In this document: one piece after another, positions 8,232-16,586 of the stretch
How the letters are laid out: the number at the start of each line of letters is the position of its first letter
How positions within the stretch are numbered: the first letter of the stretch is position 1
From: Parabacteroides goldsteinii
Lineage (GTDB): Bacteria; Bacteroidota; Bacteroidia; Bacteroidales; Tannerellaceae
Length of the DNA stretch: 64,000 nt
Reading direction: 5' to 3'
NCBI RefSeq assembly: GCF_015550595.1
Contig: NZ_JADNBB010000011.1
Location: forward strand, 1-64,000
Program-made: the position numbers and the translations under genes
The notes under the pieces: model-generated
Databases searched by the model: none
What the model saw: only the letters and a program-made list of their open reading frames with translations
Told to the model about the DNA's origin: nothing

Positions 8232-10025
8232 ATGGCACAATTTAGCAACTATATTCTGGTGTGCGGAGGAACAGGCTGCCGTGCATCGCAAAGCGAACTT
8301 ATACTGGAAAACTTAAAGGAAGCAGTCAGGCAAAACGGTTTACAGGAGAGCGTACAGGTGATCCGGACCGGTTGTTTCGGTTTTTGTGAGAAAGGTCCTG
8401 TCGTAAAACTGATACCGGATAACACTTTCTATGTAGAAGTCAAACCGGAAGATGCGGAAGATATCGTGAACGAACATCTGGTAAAAGGGCGAAAAGTAGA
8501 ACGTCTGCTCTACGTAAATCCGGAAACAAAAGAACTGATACTCGATTCCAAACATATCAACTTCTATAAAAAACAATTACGTATTGCCTTGCGTAACTGT
8601 GGCTTTATCAATCCTGAGAACATCGACGAATACATTGCCCGCGACGGTTATATCGCCCTGGGTAAAGCCCTGACGGAAATGACACCCGATGAAGTGATCA
8701 AAGAGATCATCGACAGCGGACTGCGTGGCAGGGGCGGCGGTGGTTTCCCGACCGGACTTAAATGGCAGATCACCCGCAAGGTACAAGCTCCTCAGAAATA
8801 TGTAGTCTGTAATGCCGACGAAGGAGACCCCGGTGCATTCATGGATCGTTCCATCCTGGAAGGTGATCCGCACTCCATTGTTGAAGCAATGGCTATCAAC
8901 GGATACTGTACCGGAGCCAGCAAAGGGCTGGTTTATATCCGTGCCGAGTACCCGCTGGCCGTCGAACGGCTGAGAATAGCGATCCGGCAAGCCAAAGAAT
9001 ACGGCCTCCTGGGAGAAAACATCTTCGGAACGGATTTCTCTTTCGATATCCAGATACGTTACGGAGCCGGAGCATTTGTATGTGGGGAAGAGACTGCCTT
9101 GATCCACAGTATGGAAGGCCTTCGTGGTGAAGCAACCGTGAAGCCGCCGTTCCCCAGTGAATGCGGGTATAAAGGCTGTCCGACCAATGTTAATAATGTA
9201 GAGACCTATGCCAATATCCCGGTTATCCTTCTGAAAGGAGCCAAATGGTTCAGCAGTATCGGAACGGAGAAAAGCAAAGGAACCAAAGTGTTTGCCCTGG
9301 CCGGTAAAGTCAACAATGTCGGCCTGATAGAGGTACCGATGGGTACAACCCTTCGCGAAGTCATATTCGGCATCGGCGGAGGTATTAAAGACGGAAAGAA
9401 ATTCAAAGCCGTACAAACCGGCGGACCGTCGGGCGGCTGTCTGACCGAGAAGCATCTCGACCTGCCTATCGACTACGACAACCTGATAGCTGCAGGTTCA
9501 ATGATGGGATCGGGTGGTATGATCGTTATGGACGAAGACGATTGCATGGTCGCTATGGCCAAGTTTTATCTCGACTTCACCGTAGAAGAGTCGTGCGGTA
9601 AATGCGCTCCCTGTCGTATAGGAAATAAACGTCTGCATGAAATGCTGCAAAAGATCACGACGGGAAGAGCTACTGTTGAAGACCTCGACAAACTGCGTAA
9701 CCTCGCGATGGTAATCAAGGATACTGCTCTTTGCGGACTGGGACAAACTTCGCCCAACCCGGTTCTTTCCACTATGGATAATTTCTATGAGGAATATCTG
9801 GCGCATGTCGACGAACAACGTTGTCCGTCTCACCAGTGCCGCGAACTTACTCAATACTTCATCAATCCGGAGAAATGTAAGGGATGTACCATGTGTGCCC
9901 GTATCTGCCCGGTACATGCTATTACCGGCAGCCGAAAAGTTCCTCATACGATCGACTCGGAAGTATGTATCCGTTGCGGATCATGTATAGAGAAATGTAA
10001 GTTCGATGCTATTTACGTACACTAA
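8232..10025 (+). CDS. hndC: NADH-binding flavoprotein subunit of [FeFe] hydrogenase (NuoF/HndC-like)
   Basis: A 597-residue NuoF-type subunit with extra domains. The N-terminal thioredoxin-like [2Fe-2S] domain (1-110) has CGGTGC and RTGCFGFC. The NuoF core follows with GRGGGGFPTG for the NADH/FMN site, CNADEGDPGAFMDR, and the [4Fe-4S] motif ESCGKCAPCRIG near residue 455. Two C-terminal [4Fe-4S] ferredoxin motifs finish it (CKGCTMCARICP, CIRCGSCIEKC). It takes electrons to or from NAD(P)(H) and passes them to the catalytic subunit. It lies 24 bases after hndB and 41 bases before the ATG of hndD. Domain order matches HndC and HydB of bifurcating hydrogenases. Confidence 0.93.
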   Translation: MAQFSNYILVCGGTGCRASQSELILENLKEAVRQNGLQESVQVIRTGCFGFCEKGPVVKLIPDNTFYVEVKPEDAEDIVNEHLVKGRKVERLLYVNPETKELILDSKHINFYKKQLRIALRNCGFINPENIDEYIARDGYIALGKALTEMTPDEVIKEIIDSGLRGRGGGGFPTGLKWQITRKVQAPQKYVVCNADEGDPGAFMDRSILEGDPHSIVEAMAINGYCTGASKGLVYIRAEYPLAVERLRIAIRQAKEYGLLGENIFGTDFSFDIQIRYGAGAFVCGEETALIHSMEGLRGEATVKPPFPSECGYKGCPTNVNNVETYANIPVILLKGAKWFSSIGTEKSKGTKVFALAGKVNNVGLIEVPMGTTLREVIFGIGGGIKDGKKFKAVQTGGPSGGCLTEKHLDLPIDYDNLIAAGSMMGSGGMIVMDEDDCMVAMAKFYLDFTVEESCGKCAPCRIGNKRLHEMLQKITTGRATVEDLDKLRNLAMVIKDTALCGLGQTSPNPVLSTMDNFYEEYLAHVDEQRCPSHQCRELTQYFINPEKCKGCTMCARICPVHAITGSRKVPHTIDSEVCIRCGSCIEKCKFDAIYVH

Positions 10026-10029
10026 ATAA

Positions 10030-10060
10030 GTTGACAGTGGATAATTGACAGTTGACAGAG
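10030..10060 (+). repeat. Short TTGACAG heptamer repeats between hndC and hndD
   Basis: The short gap before hndD contains TTGACAG twice and a related TTGACAGT, interleaved with GATAA. It looks like a small heptamer-type intergenic repeat. An in-frame TTG within it (10052) could extend hndD by five residues, but the ATG at 10067 fits the family start better. Confidence 0.5.
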
Positions 10061-10066
10061 AAGAAT

Positions 10067-11857
10067 ATGGAAAATGTAAAACTAACGATAGATAACAGAG
10101 AAGTGGAAGTCTCCAAAGGAACCACCGTTCTCGACGCTGCAAGGAGTATGGGTATCCGTATCCCGACACTTTGCCACATGAAACTCGAAGATTTGAATTA
10201 TGAGAATAATCCCGGAGCCTGCCGTATCTGTGTAGTGGAGATAGAAGGCCGCCGTAACCTGGCACCGTCCTGTAAAACAGAATGTACGGAAGGAATGGTT
10301 GTCAGAACCCATACGCCGCGAGTAATGAATGCCCGTAAGACCGTGATGGAACTGATCCTGTCGAATCATCCGGCCGGATGTCTTACCTGTAGCAGTAACG
10401 GTTACTGCGAACTTCAGACGATAGCTCACGACCTGGGTATTCGCGAGATAAGATACCAAGGCGAACAATCCACCTTCGAGATCGACCGTTCGCCGTCAAT
10501 CGTACGCAACATGAATAAATGCATCATGTGCCGCCGGTGCGAGACAATGTGCAACAGTATACAGACCGTCGGTGCACTGACAGCCGTCAACCGTGGTTTC
10601 AATGCCGCCGTGTCGACTGCATTTGAACGCGATATAGCCGGAAGTACCTGTTCTTATTGCGGACAATGTGTATCCGTCTGTCCGGTAAATGCCTTGAGCG
10701 GACGTAATACGCAGCAACCCGTACTCGATGCCTTGGCCGATCCGACCAAGATTGTGATTGCACAAACCGCCCCTGCTGTCCGCACCGCCTTGGGACGTGA
10801 CTTCGGTTGCGAACCGGGAACACTGGTCACTGGAAAGATGGTGTCCGCTCTCCGTCAGTTAGGTTTCGATTATGTGTTCGATACGGACTTCGCTGCCGAC
10901 CTGACCATTATGGAAGAAGGTACGGAGCTACTGCAACGACTTGGCAAATACCTGTCGGGCGACGAGGAGGTAAAGATACCGATGATGACAAGTTGCTGTC
11001 CAGGCTGGGTAAGTTTCGTAGAGCAACATTTCCCTGAGTTGCTGGGTAACCTTTCAACGGCAAAGAGTCCGCAACAGATGTTCGGAGCCATAGCCAAAAC
11101 CTATTTCGCCGAAAAGCTGGGCGTAGACCGTAAAAGTATCGTGGTGGTATCCATTATGCCTTGCTTAGCTAAAAAATACGAAGCCAGCCGTCCCGAGTTT
11201 GCCAGTGAAGGAAATCCGGATGTAGATATCTCCATCTATACCCGCGAACTGGCCCGTCTGATCCGTTATGCGAATATCAACTTCAACGAACTTCCCGACA
11301 GCGATTTTGACCATCCTCTCGGCGAGTCGACCGGTGCGGGAGTTATCTTCGGAACAACTGGAGGCGTAATAGAAGCAGCCTGCCGTACGGCTTACGAACT
11401 ATATACAAAGAAGCCTCTGGAGAAAATCGAATTTAAGGAATTACGCGGTTTGGAGGGTATCCGCAGTGGAACGATCAACTTCGACGGTACACCTGTGAAG
11501 ATCGGTATCGCTCATGGCTTGGGCAATGCCCGCAAACTGGTAGAAGAGGTGAAGAGTGGCAAATCCCCTTACCACGTCATCGAAGTAATGGCCTGTCCCG
11601 GCGGTTGTATCGGAGGTGGCGGGCAACCGTTCCATCAGGGACGCATAGAAGTTCTCCGCAAACGGGCTGCTGCCCTTTATAGCGAAGACGAAAGCAAGCC
11701 GCTTCGTAAGAGCCATGAAAACCCCTACATTCAGCAGTTGTATAAAGAATACCTGGGTGAACCTTGCGGACCAAGGGCTCATAAGTTATTGCATACTCAC
11801 TACTTCGACCGTAAAGAAGTAGTCAATATGTTTTTGGAAACCGATAAAGATGAATAA
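10067..11857 (+). CDS. hndD: [FeFe] hydrogenase catalytic subunit (HndD/HydA-like)
   Basis: A 596-residue group A [FeFe] hydrogenase that interconverts protons and H2. In order it has a plant-type [2Fe-2S] domain (TLCHMK, ACRICVVE), a His-Cys3 [4Fe-4S] site (HPAGCLTCSSNGYCELQ), two [4Fe-4S] sites (CIMCRRCETMC, CSYCGQCVSVCP), then the H-cluster. All three H-cluster signatures are present: L1 TSCCPGW, L2 MPCLAKKYE and L3 MACPGGCIGGGGQP. The small-subunit-like tail (YKEYLGEPCGPRAHKLLHTHY) is also intact, so it should be active. The maturases HydE, HydF and HydG are not in this window. With NuoF- and NuoE-like partners it probably couples NADH and reduced ferredoxin to H2 production. Confidence 0.95.
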   Translation: MENVKLTIDNREVEVSKGTTVLDAARSMGIRIPTLCHMKLEDLNYENNPGACRICVVEIEGRRNLAPSCKTECTEGMVVRTHTPRVMNARKTVMELILSNHPAGCLTCSSNGYCELQTIAHDLGIREIRYQGEQSTFEIDRSPSIVRNMNKCIMCRRCETMCNSIQTVGALTAVNRGFNAAVSTAFERDIAGSTCSYCGQCVSVCPVNALSGRNTQQPVLDALADPTKIVIAQTAPAVRTALGRDFGCEPGTLVTGKMVSALRQLGFDYVFDTDFAADLTIMEEGTELLQRLGKYLSGDEEVKIPMMTSCCPGWVSFVEQHFPELLGNLSTAKSPQQMFGAIAKTYFAEKLGVDRKSIVVVSIMPCLAKKYEASRPEFASEGNPDVDISIYTRELARLIRYANINFNELPDSDFDHPLGESTGAGVIFGTTGGVIEAACRTAYELYTKKPLEKIEFKELRGLEGIRSGTINFDGTPVKIGIAHGLGNARKLVEEVKSGKSPYHVIEVMACPGGCIGGGGQPFHQGRIEVLRKRAAALYSEDESKPLRKSHENPYIQQLYKEYLGEPCGPRAHKLLHTHYFDRKEVVNMFLETDKDE

Positions 11858-11860
11858 GCC

Positions 11861-12349
11861 ATGGAAAAGATACATTTGCCCCAGTCAAAAGTAAAAGAAC
11901 TGCATGCCGTATGTAAAGATCACGACAACGATCCCGGTGAACTGATCAATATACTGCATGCTGCACAGGAATTATTCGGTTACCTTCCCCGTGAAGTTCA
12001 GGAGATGGTTGCCGCCGAGCTGCATATCCCAGTGTCACGTGTGTATGGTGTAGTTACTTTCTATTCATTCTTTACCATGACTCCGAAAGGGAAATACCCG
12101 ATCTCTGTCTGCCTGGGCACAGCCTGTTATGTGCGTGGAGCAGAGAAAGTACTGGATGAATTCCAACGTCAGCTGGAGATAAAAATAGGGGAAACTACCC
12201 CCGATGGACTGTTCTCCTTAGATTGTCTCCGTTGTGTGGGTGCCTGTGGACTGGCCCCTGTCGTAACGATAGGAGGTAAGGTATACGGAAGAATTACCCC
12301 TGAAAAAGTAAGGGATATTTTGTCGGAGTATTACATTCGCGAAGAATAA
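11861..12349 (+). CDS. hndA: NuoE-like [2Fe-2S] subunit of hydrogenase (HndA-like)
   Basis: A 162-residue thioredoxin-like ferredoxin of the NuoE/24-kDa family. The helical N-terminal part includes HAAQELFGYLP, and the four cluster cysteines are in CLGTACYVRG and LDCLRCVGACG. It bridges the flavin subunit and the catalytic subunit. It starts 3 bases after hndD and closes the operon. The order B-C-D-A differs from the A-B-C-D order of Desulfovibrio hnd. The next gene is on the opposite strand. Confidence 0.93.
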   Translation: MEKIHLPQSKVKELHAVCKDHDNDPGELINILHAAQELFGYLPREVQEMVAAELHIPVSRVYGVVTFYSFFTMTPKGKYPISVCLGTACYVRGAEKVLDEFQRQLEIKIGETTPDGLFSLDCLRCVGACGLAPVVTIGGKVYGRITPEKVRDILSEYYIREE

Positions 12350-12373
12350 GAGTTTTTCCCAAAAATGCATTCA

Positions 12374-12459
12374 TGCCTTCATTTTGATTGTAATAACTTA
12401 GTTATCAACAAATAGCGATATGAAGGCAAATTGGGAATTGGGTTCATATCTGCCTTCAT
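12374..12459. repeat. Inverted TGCCTTCAT/ATGAAGGCA repeats after hndA
   Basis: TGCCTTCAT at 12374-12382, ATGAAGGCA at 12420-12428 and TGCCTTCA at 12451-12458 can pair in two alternative hairpins. They lie just after the hndA stop and may take part in termination or 3' stability. No gene is visible in the 343-base gap 12350-12692. Confidence 0.45.
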
Positions 12460-12539
12460 TGATGACGGTTAATCCGTAGCATACGACTAACAAAGATCAA
12501 AGACGGCAACAATTAGTACAAAGGTCGTAACAAACTAAA

Positions 12540-12622
12540 ATTACCCTGTACACCTTGGTTTCCTGGAGTGTACAGGGTAATTTATTATAATGTACAGGAT
12601 GATCGGGTAGGGTGTACACCCT
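12540..12622. repeat. Four TGTACA dyads at exact 22-base spacing
   Basis: TGTACA occurs at 12547, 12569, 12591 and 12613, each exactly 22 bases apart. The first two form a perfect 14-base inverted repeat (arms 12540-12553 and 12568-12581, arm ATTACCCTGTACAC) that could work as a bidirectional terminator. The last is the centre of the 14-base palindrome AGGGTGTACACCCT (12609-12622). The array lies between the convergent hndA and TPM genes. Even spacing of two helical turns also suits a cooperative protein-binding array. Confidence 0.6.
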
Positions 12623-12692
12623 GGTAATAAAAGGTAATAACCTTTATCTTAATACCTACCGACTTTTATTTTAGTTAGTGCCGACCTTCCGG

Positions 12693-13676
12693 TTAGAAAC
12701 GGCTAATGGAACCACCACCTCCCGAGCGTCCTCCGCCCCAGGAACCTCCACCACCGCCAAAGCCTCCACCGAAACCGCCGCCTCGTCCGCCACCACCAAT
12801 GATGATAGGGCCTGTACTGCGTCTCAGCCGGCTGATATTACGATTTTTCTTTTCAGTATAACCGCAATTTTTACATCGGTAAGTCTCTTCTGCCAATCCT
12901 TCGGAACTGTAAGTCGCTCTCTGTATAACCTGCTGGCCTACATATACCAATGTTTTTTGTCCGCAACGGGGACAGATACGCGGACGGTATTTCAGATAAG
13001 AGACAAGGATAAAGATTCCGGCGGGGAATACAACAATCATAATGATGAACAGCCACATAAAAAGGCCGTCATCCTCTGCCTGCCGGTTACGACCGCCACC
13101 TGTCATGGCAGCACGCTCATAGTCGCTCGCCATCAGATATTCCTTTACGGCGGCAACGCCTTTCAGCATGCCTGTACTATAATCTCCGGCTTTCAAGTCG
13201 GGGATCATGTATTTTTGTTGCAGGCGGTAGGTAATAGCGTCGGGAAGTACCCCTTCCAGACCGTAGCCTGTCTCGAAGACAACAGAGCGTTGGGTAGGCT
13301 CGGTGACAAGCTGGATCAATAAACCGTTATCTTTTCCCTTCTTTCCCAGTCCCCAATGTTGGAACAGGTCGGTTGCGAACATGCGGGCATCGTTATCGCC
13401 AATGCTTTCAACGGCAACGACGGCGACTTCTATTCCCAGGCTGTCTTCGACAATCTGCAGAAGGCGGTTGATACGGTCCACGTCCTGTGGCTGGATAATT
13501 CCGTCCGGGTTACTCACATGGTTATACCGGTCGGAGAGGCGTACATTGGGTATCGTCTCGACAGTATAATCCTTGGCAGCCGAAAGATGCAAGGGGAAAA
13601 GGGAAATCAGCAATATGCCGGTAAGCAGGACAGCCAGCAGGTGTCGGCTCACCGGTATTCTATTCAGATTATTCAT
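12693..13676 (-). CDS. TPM-domain membrane protein with zinc ribbon and Gly-rich tail
   Basis: A 327-residue protein of the YgcG/TPM family. It has an N-terminal signal segment (HLLAVLLTGILLISLFPLHLSAAKD), then a TPM domain from about 40 to 180 (IQPQDVDRINRLLQIVED, GLGKKGKDNGLLIQL, GYGLEGVLPDA). A membrane helix near 210-230 follows, then a four-Cys zinc-ribbon (CPRCGQK, CKNCGYT). The tail from about 290 is almost all glycine, with Arg, Phe and Ser. TPM domains are linked to membrane-protein quality control and phosphatase-like activity in other lineages; the function here is unproven. It is probably co-transcribed with the upstream lemA, a common pairing. Confidence 0.9.
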   Translation of the reverse strand: MNNLNRIPVSRHLLAVLLTGILLISLFPLHLSAAKDYTVETIPNVRLSDRYNHVSNPDGIIQPQDVDRINRLLQIVEDSLGIEVAVVAVESIGDNDARMFATDLFQHWGLGKKGKDNGLLIQLVTEPTQRSVVFETGYGLEGVLPDAITYRLQQKYMIPDLKAGDYSTGMLKGVAAVKEYLMASDYERAAMTGGGRNRQAEDDGLFMWLFIIMIVVFPAGIFILVSYLKYRPRICPRCGQKTLVYVGQQVIQRATYSSEGLAEETYRCKNCGYTEKKNRNISRLRRSTGPIIIGGGGRGGGFGGGFGGGGGSWGGGRSGGGGSISRF

Positions 13677-13697
13677 TCTTTATCCGGACTTATTGGA

Positions 13698-14297
13698 TTA
13701 GAATTCAACCTTCGGAGCTTTCTCCGCACCACTTTCCGCGCTGAAATAGGCTTTAGGCTGGAAACCGAACATGCCGGCCAGGATATTGGTAGGGAAAGTA
13801 CGGATGTAGGTATTATAAGACTGTGCCGTTTCGTTGAAACGTTTACGTTCCACAGAGATACGGTTTTCCGTTCCTTCCAACTGTGCCTGCAACTCAGAGA
13901 AGTTCTGATTGGCTTTCAGGTCGGGGTAACGTTCCAGTACGACCATCAGGCGGGAGAGGGCACTACTCAATTCACCCTGTGCAGCCTGAAATTTCTTCAT
14001 CGACTCTTCATTCAGGTTAGAAGGATCGATTGTCGTCTTGGTTGCTTCGGCACGGGCGCTTACTACACCTTCCAACGTTTCCTTTTCATGTGTTGCGTAT
14101 CCTTTTACGGTATTTACCAGGTTAGGGATCAAATCCATACGGCGTTGATACTGGTTCTCGACCTGGCTCCAAGCTGTTTTTACTCCTTCATCTTGCGTTA
14201 CCATTGTGTTGTATGTGCCTTTCACCCAGGAGTAACCGGCAAATAAAAGTACCACGATAATGGCGAGCGTAATCCACAGAGCTTTGTTCTTAAACAT
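13698..14297 (-). CDS. lemA: LemA family protein
   Basis: A 199-residue LemA-fold protein. One N-terminal membrane helix (WITLAIIVVLLFAGYSWV) is followed by a helical domain with family signatures WSQVENQYQRRMDLIPNLVNTVKGYA, LMVVLERYPDLKANQNF and FPTNILAGMFGF. Length and order are normal for the family. It starts the minus-strand pair with the TPM protein, which begins 21 bases after its stop. LemA proteins are membrane-anchored, with most of the chain outside the membrane, and have no firm biochemical role. Confidence 0.95.
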   Translation of the reverse strand: MFKNKALWITLAIIVVLLFAGYSWVKGTYNTMVTQDEGVKTAWSQVENQYQRRMDLIPNLVNTVKGYATHEKETLEGVVSARAEATKTTIDPSNLNEESMKKFQAAQGELSSALSRLMVVLERYPDLKANQNFSELQAQLEGTENRISVERKRFNETAQSYNTYIRTFPTNILAGMFGFQPKAYFSAESGAEKAPKVEF

Positions 14298-14403
14298 TTT
14301 CTTTTTGCTTTAATTGTTATACATAGTTGTGCAAAGCTATATAAAAAACAGGATAGTATAAAGTTTGGTTCGAATATTGTCAGTTTTGAATGTAGTGTCG
14401 TTG

Positions 14404-14543
14404 GTAGGGGCGGTTCGCGAACCGCCCTTACAGGCGCCGTCACAATGGAACAGGCAGGTTCGGCCGTAGGGGCGGGGTCTGCCCGCCCTTCTTCACCGGT
14501 TGTTATATTATTGTCGCAAAGGGTGGGCAAACCCCACCCCTAC
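14404..14543. repeat. Cluster of three REP-like GTAGGGGCGG palindromes
   Basis: Unit 1 (14404-14431) contains the perfect palindrome GGGCGGTTCGCGAACCGCCC. Unit 2 (14466-14490) has GGGCGGG and CCCGCCC arms. Unit 3 (14521-14543) is the same type in reverse orientation, ending CCCCTAC. Units 2 and 3 face each other around 30 bases, like a BIME. The 418-base gap 14298-14715 between the divergent lemA and peroxidase genes holds this cluster and a promoter, but no gene I can support. Confidence 0.75.
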
Positions 14544-14677
14544 AAAACCTGTCATTTGGCTTCACATTTTTCTAAATTGGCACATTAGTCCCTTATTACT
14601 CATTTCCTCATAGACTATGCTTATCACCCGATAAATAAAACCTATCGGCTTACTGAACATATATTAATAAATATATC

Positions 14678-14685
14678 TACATTTG
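14678..14685 (+). promoter_or_regulatory. -7 box of the cytochrome c peroxidase gene
   Basis: TACATTTG fits TAnnTTTG and lies 30 bases before the ATG at 14716, leaving a leader of about 25 bases. Confidence 0.6.
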
Positions 14686-14715
14686 CATTAAACAAATCTT
14701 AAACAACCAATAATT

Positions 14716-16089
14716 ATGCGCAACACTAGTCTTAGTAAAATGGCAGTACTTCCTGTCGGACTACTTACATTAGCTTTAACGATGCCTTCATGCTCATCCA
14801 ATGAGTATAAGAAACTTGAAGGCGACAAGGCAAAGCAGGTAGCCTCTATTATTCGTAACAACGGATGTCTGGAATGTCACTCTGCCACAGCAAACATTCC
14901 ATTCTACGGTAAACTTCCGATTATCGGTCCGGTCGTACAGGCTGATATGAAAGAAGGGACACACTATCTGGACCTGACCGCCATGATTACGGCCCTTGAC
15001 AACGGACAAGCCGTGTCCGAAGTGGATTTGGCAAAAGTAGAGAACACTGCACTCAGTGGTTCAATGCCTCCTGCTAAATACTACACCATGCACTGGGGTA
15101 CTAATCTGAACGATGACGAAAAGGCGGTTATTATCGCTTGGGCGAAAGAAGCTCGTAAAAACAACTATGTATCGCCTACTGTTGCCGAAGAGTTTGCAAA
15201 CGAACCGGTTCAACCGTTGATGGCTTCCATCGCAACCGACCCGGCAAAAGTTGCTTTAGGATTTGATTTATATCACGATACTCGCTTGTCGGGTGATAAC
15301 ACGATCTCTTGTGCTACCTGCCACGGACTGAATACAGGAGGTGTCGATCGCAAACAATATTCAGAAGGTATCCACGGGCAATTCGGTGGAGTGAATGCCC
15401 CGACGGTGTACAATGCTGCGCTTAATTTCGTTCAGTTCTGGGACGGACGTGCTGCCGACCTGAAGGAACAGGCTGCGGGACCTCCATTGAATCCGGTAGA
15501 GATGGGCAGCGTTTCATTTGATGAAATCTGTACTAAACTGGCAGACGATAAGGAACTCAGTAAACGTTTTCTGGAAGTATTCCCGGAAGGTTTTACCGAA
15601 TCGACCGTAACGGAGGCTATTGCTGAATTTGAAAAGACATTGCTTACCCCGAGCCGTTTCGACAATTACCTGAGAGGTGATAAGAATGCACTTACCGCTG
15701 AAGAACTGGAAGGTTACCAGTTATTTAAAGATAACAAATGTGCAACCTGCCATGTAGGTATGAACCTCGGCGGACAGTCGTACGAATATATGGGTATCAA
15801 AGATAACTATTTCGATTACCGTGGTACCGGTTTGACAGATGGTGACAACGGACGCTGGTCTGTAACAAAGAATGAGGCCGATCGCCATAAGTTCAAAACA
15901 CCGACGCTACGTAATGTAATGATCACTCCGCCGTATATGCATGACGGAACAATCACTACCATCGAGGATGCTATTCAGGTAATGCATGAATTCCAGATCG
16001 GACGCCATATTTCAGATACGGAAACTGCAAAGATCGTAGCCTTCCTGAATACGCTGACCGGTGAATATGACGGAAAACTTCTCCAATAA
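14716..16089 (+). CDS. Tri-heme cytochrome c peroxidase-like lipoprotein
   Basis: A 457-residue exported protein with a lipoprotein-type signal (SCSS near residue 26). It carries three c-type heme motifs: CLECH at about 51, CATCH at about 199 and CATCH at about 342. The first belongs to an N-terminal heme-binding domain (residues 35-150). The other two make the di-heme MauG/CCP-type peroxidase core, with family motifs FDLYHDTRLSGDNTISC, FWDGRAADLKEQA and FKTPTLRNV. It probably reduces periplasmic H2O2 with electrons from the quinol or cytochrome pool. Classic bacterial CCPs have two hemes; the added domain suits direct coupling to a membrane donor. It has its own promoter and stands apart from the rlpA-like gene. 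Confidence 0.93.
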   Translation: MRNTSLSKMAVLPVGLLTLALTMPSCSSNEYKKLEGDKAKQVASIIRNNGCLECHSATANIPFYGKLPIIGPVVQADMKEGTHYLDLTAMITALDNGQAVSEVDLAKVENTALSGSMPPAKYYTMHWGTNLNDDEKAVIIAWAKEARKNNYVSPTVAEEFANEPVQPLMASIATDPAKVALGFDLYHDTRLSGDNTISCATCHGLNTGGVDRKQYSEGIHGQFGGVNAPTVYNAALNFVQFWDGRAADLKEQAAGPPLNPVEMGSVSFDEICTKLADDKELSKRFLEVFPEGFTESTVTEAIAEFEKTLLTPSRFDNYLRGDKNALTAEELEGYQLFKDNKCATCHVGMNLGGQSYEYMGIKDNYFDYRGTGLTDGDNGRWSVTKNEADRHKFKTPTLRNVMITPPYMHDGTITTIEDAIQVMHEFQIGRHISDTETAKIVAFLNTLTGEYDGKLLQ

Positions 16090-16104
16090 ATACAAATTAG
16101 TTAT

Positions 16105-16112
16105 TATATTTG
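16105..16112 (+). promoter_or_regulatory. -7 box almost touching the rlpA start
   Basis: TATATTTG fits the -7 consensus and ends only 3 bases before the ATG at 16116. If used, the transcript would have nearly no 5' leader. Confidence 0.5.
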
Positions 16113-16115
16113 CAC

Positions 16116-16580
16116 ATGCCCTTCCGCCTGTCCCATATAATACTCCTTTTCATCGCTTTACAAAGCGTAGGGGTTGCGTGGGGGCAAGAGGAAGGGTTTG
16201 CTTCTTATTATCACGAACGTTTCCACGGCCGGAAATCGTCCAGTGGCCGTGTTCATGACAAAGACGAACTGGTAGCTGCCCACCGCACATATCCTTTCGG
16301 TACTTTCCTTCGTATCACCAACCTCGATAATATGAAAAGCGTTATCGTATGTGTCACCGATCGTGGTCCGCATCGTAAAGGAAGAATTATCGATGTGTCT
16401 GCCAGTGCTGCCCAATTGCTGGGATTTAAGAAAAAAGGAATTGCCCGTGTCCGTCTGGAAGAGGTTCCTTGTGCGATCGATCTGCGTTTTTTAGATCTTA
16501 TCTATCCCAAATGCCCTCCTTATCTCGATATCGACCATTTACAACCAATTCCTCCTTACCGTATGAAAATAAGTCGCTGA
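16116..16580 (+). CDS. rlpA: RlpA-like double-psi beta-barrel protein
   Basis: A 154-residue exported protein. The signal segment (LSHIILLFIALQSVGVAWG) precedes a DPBB/RlpA domain with the motifs GFASYYHERFHGRKSSSGR, LVAAHRTYPFGTFLRITN and VTDRGPHRKGRIIDVSASAA. RlpA proteins act on septal peptidoglycan, some as lytic transglycosylases on denuded strands; here there is no C-terminal SPOR domain. I chose ATG 16116 over the TTG at 16110. It follows the peroxidase gene by 26 bases and carries its own -7 box. Confidence 0.88.
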   Translation: MPFRLSHIILLFIALQSVGVAWGQEEGFASYYHERFHGRKSSSGRVHDKDELVAAHRTYPFGTFLRITNLDNMKSVIVCVTDRGPHRKGRIIDVSASAAQLLGFKKKGIARVRLEEVPCAIDLRFLDLIYPKCPPYLDIDHLQPIPPYRMKISR

Positions 16581-16586
16581 CAATCT

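Noticed and set aside
8577-9455. Long open frame on the minus strand within hndC
   Set aside because: It is antisense to a strongly conserved NuoF-type gene and shows no family pattern.
13356-14246. 296-codon plus-strand frame across TPM and lemA
   Set aside because: It runs opposite to two well-recognised genes, and the translation has no domain.
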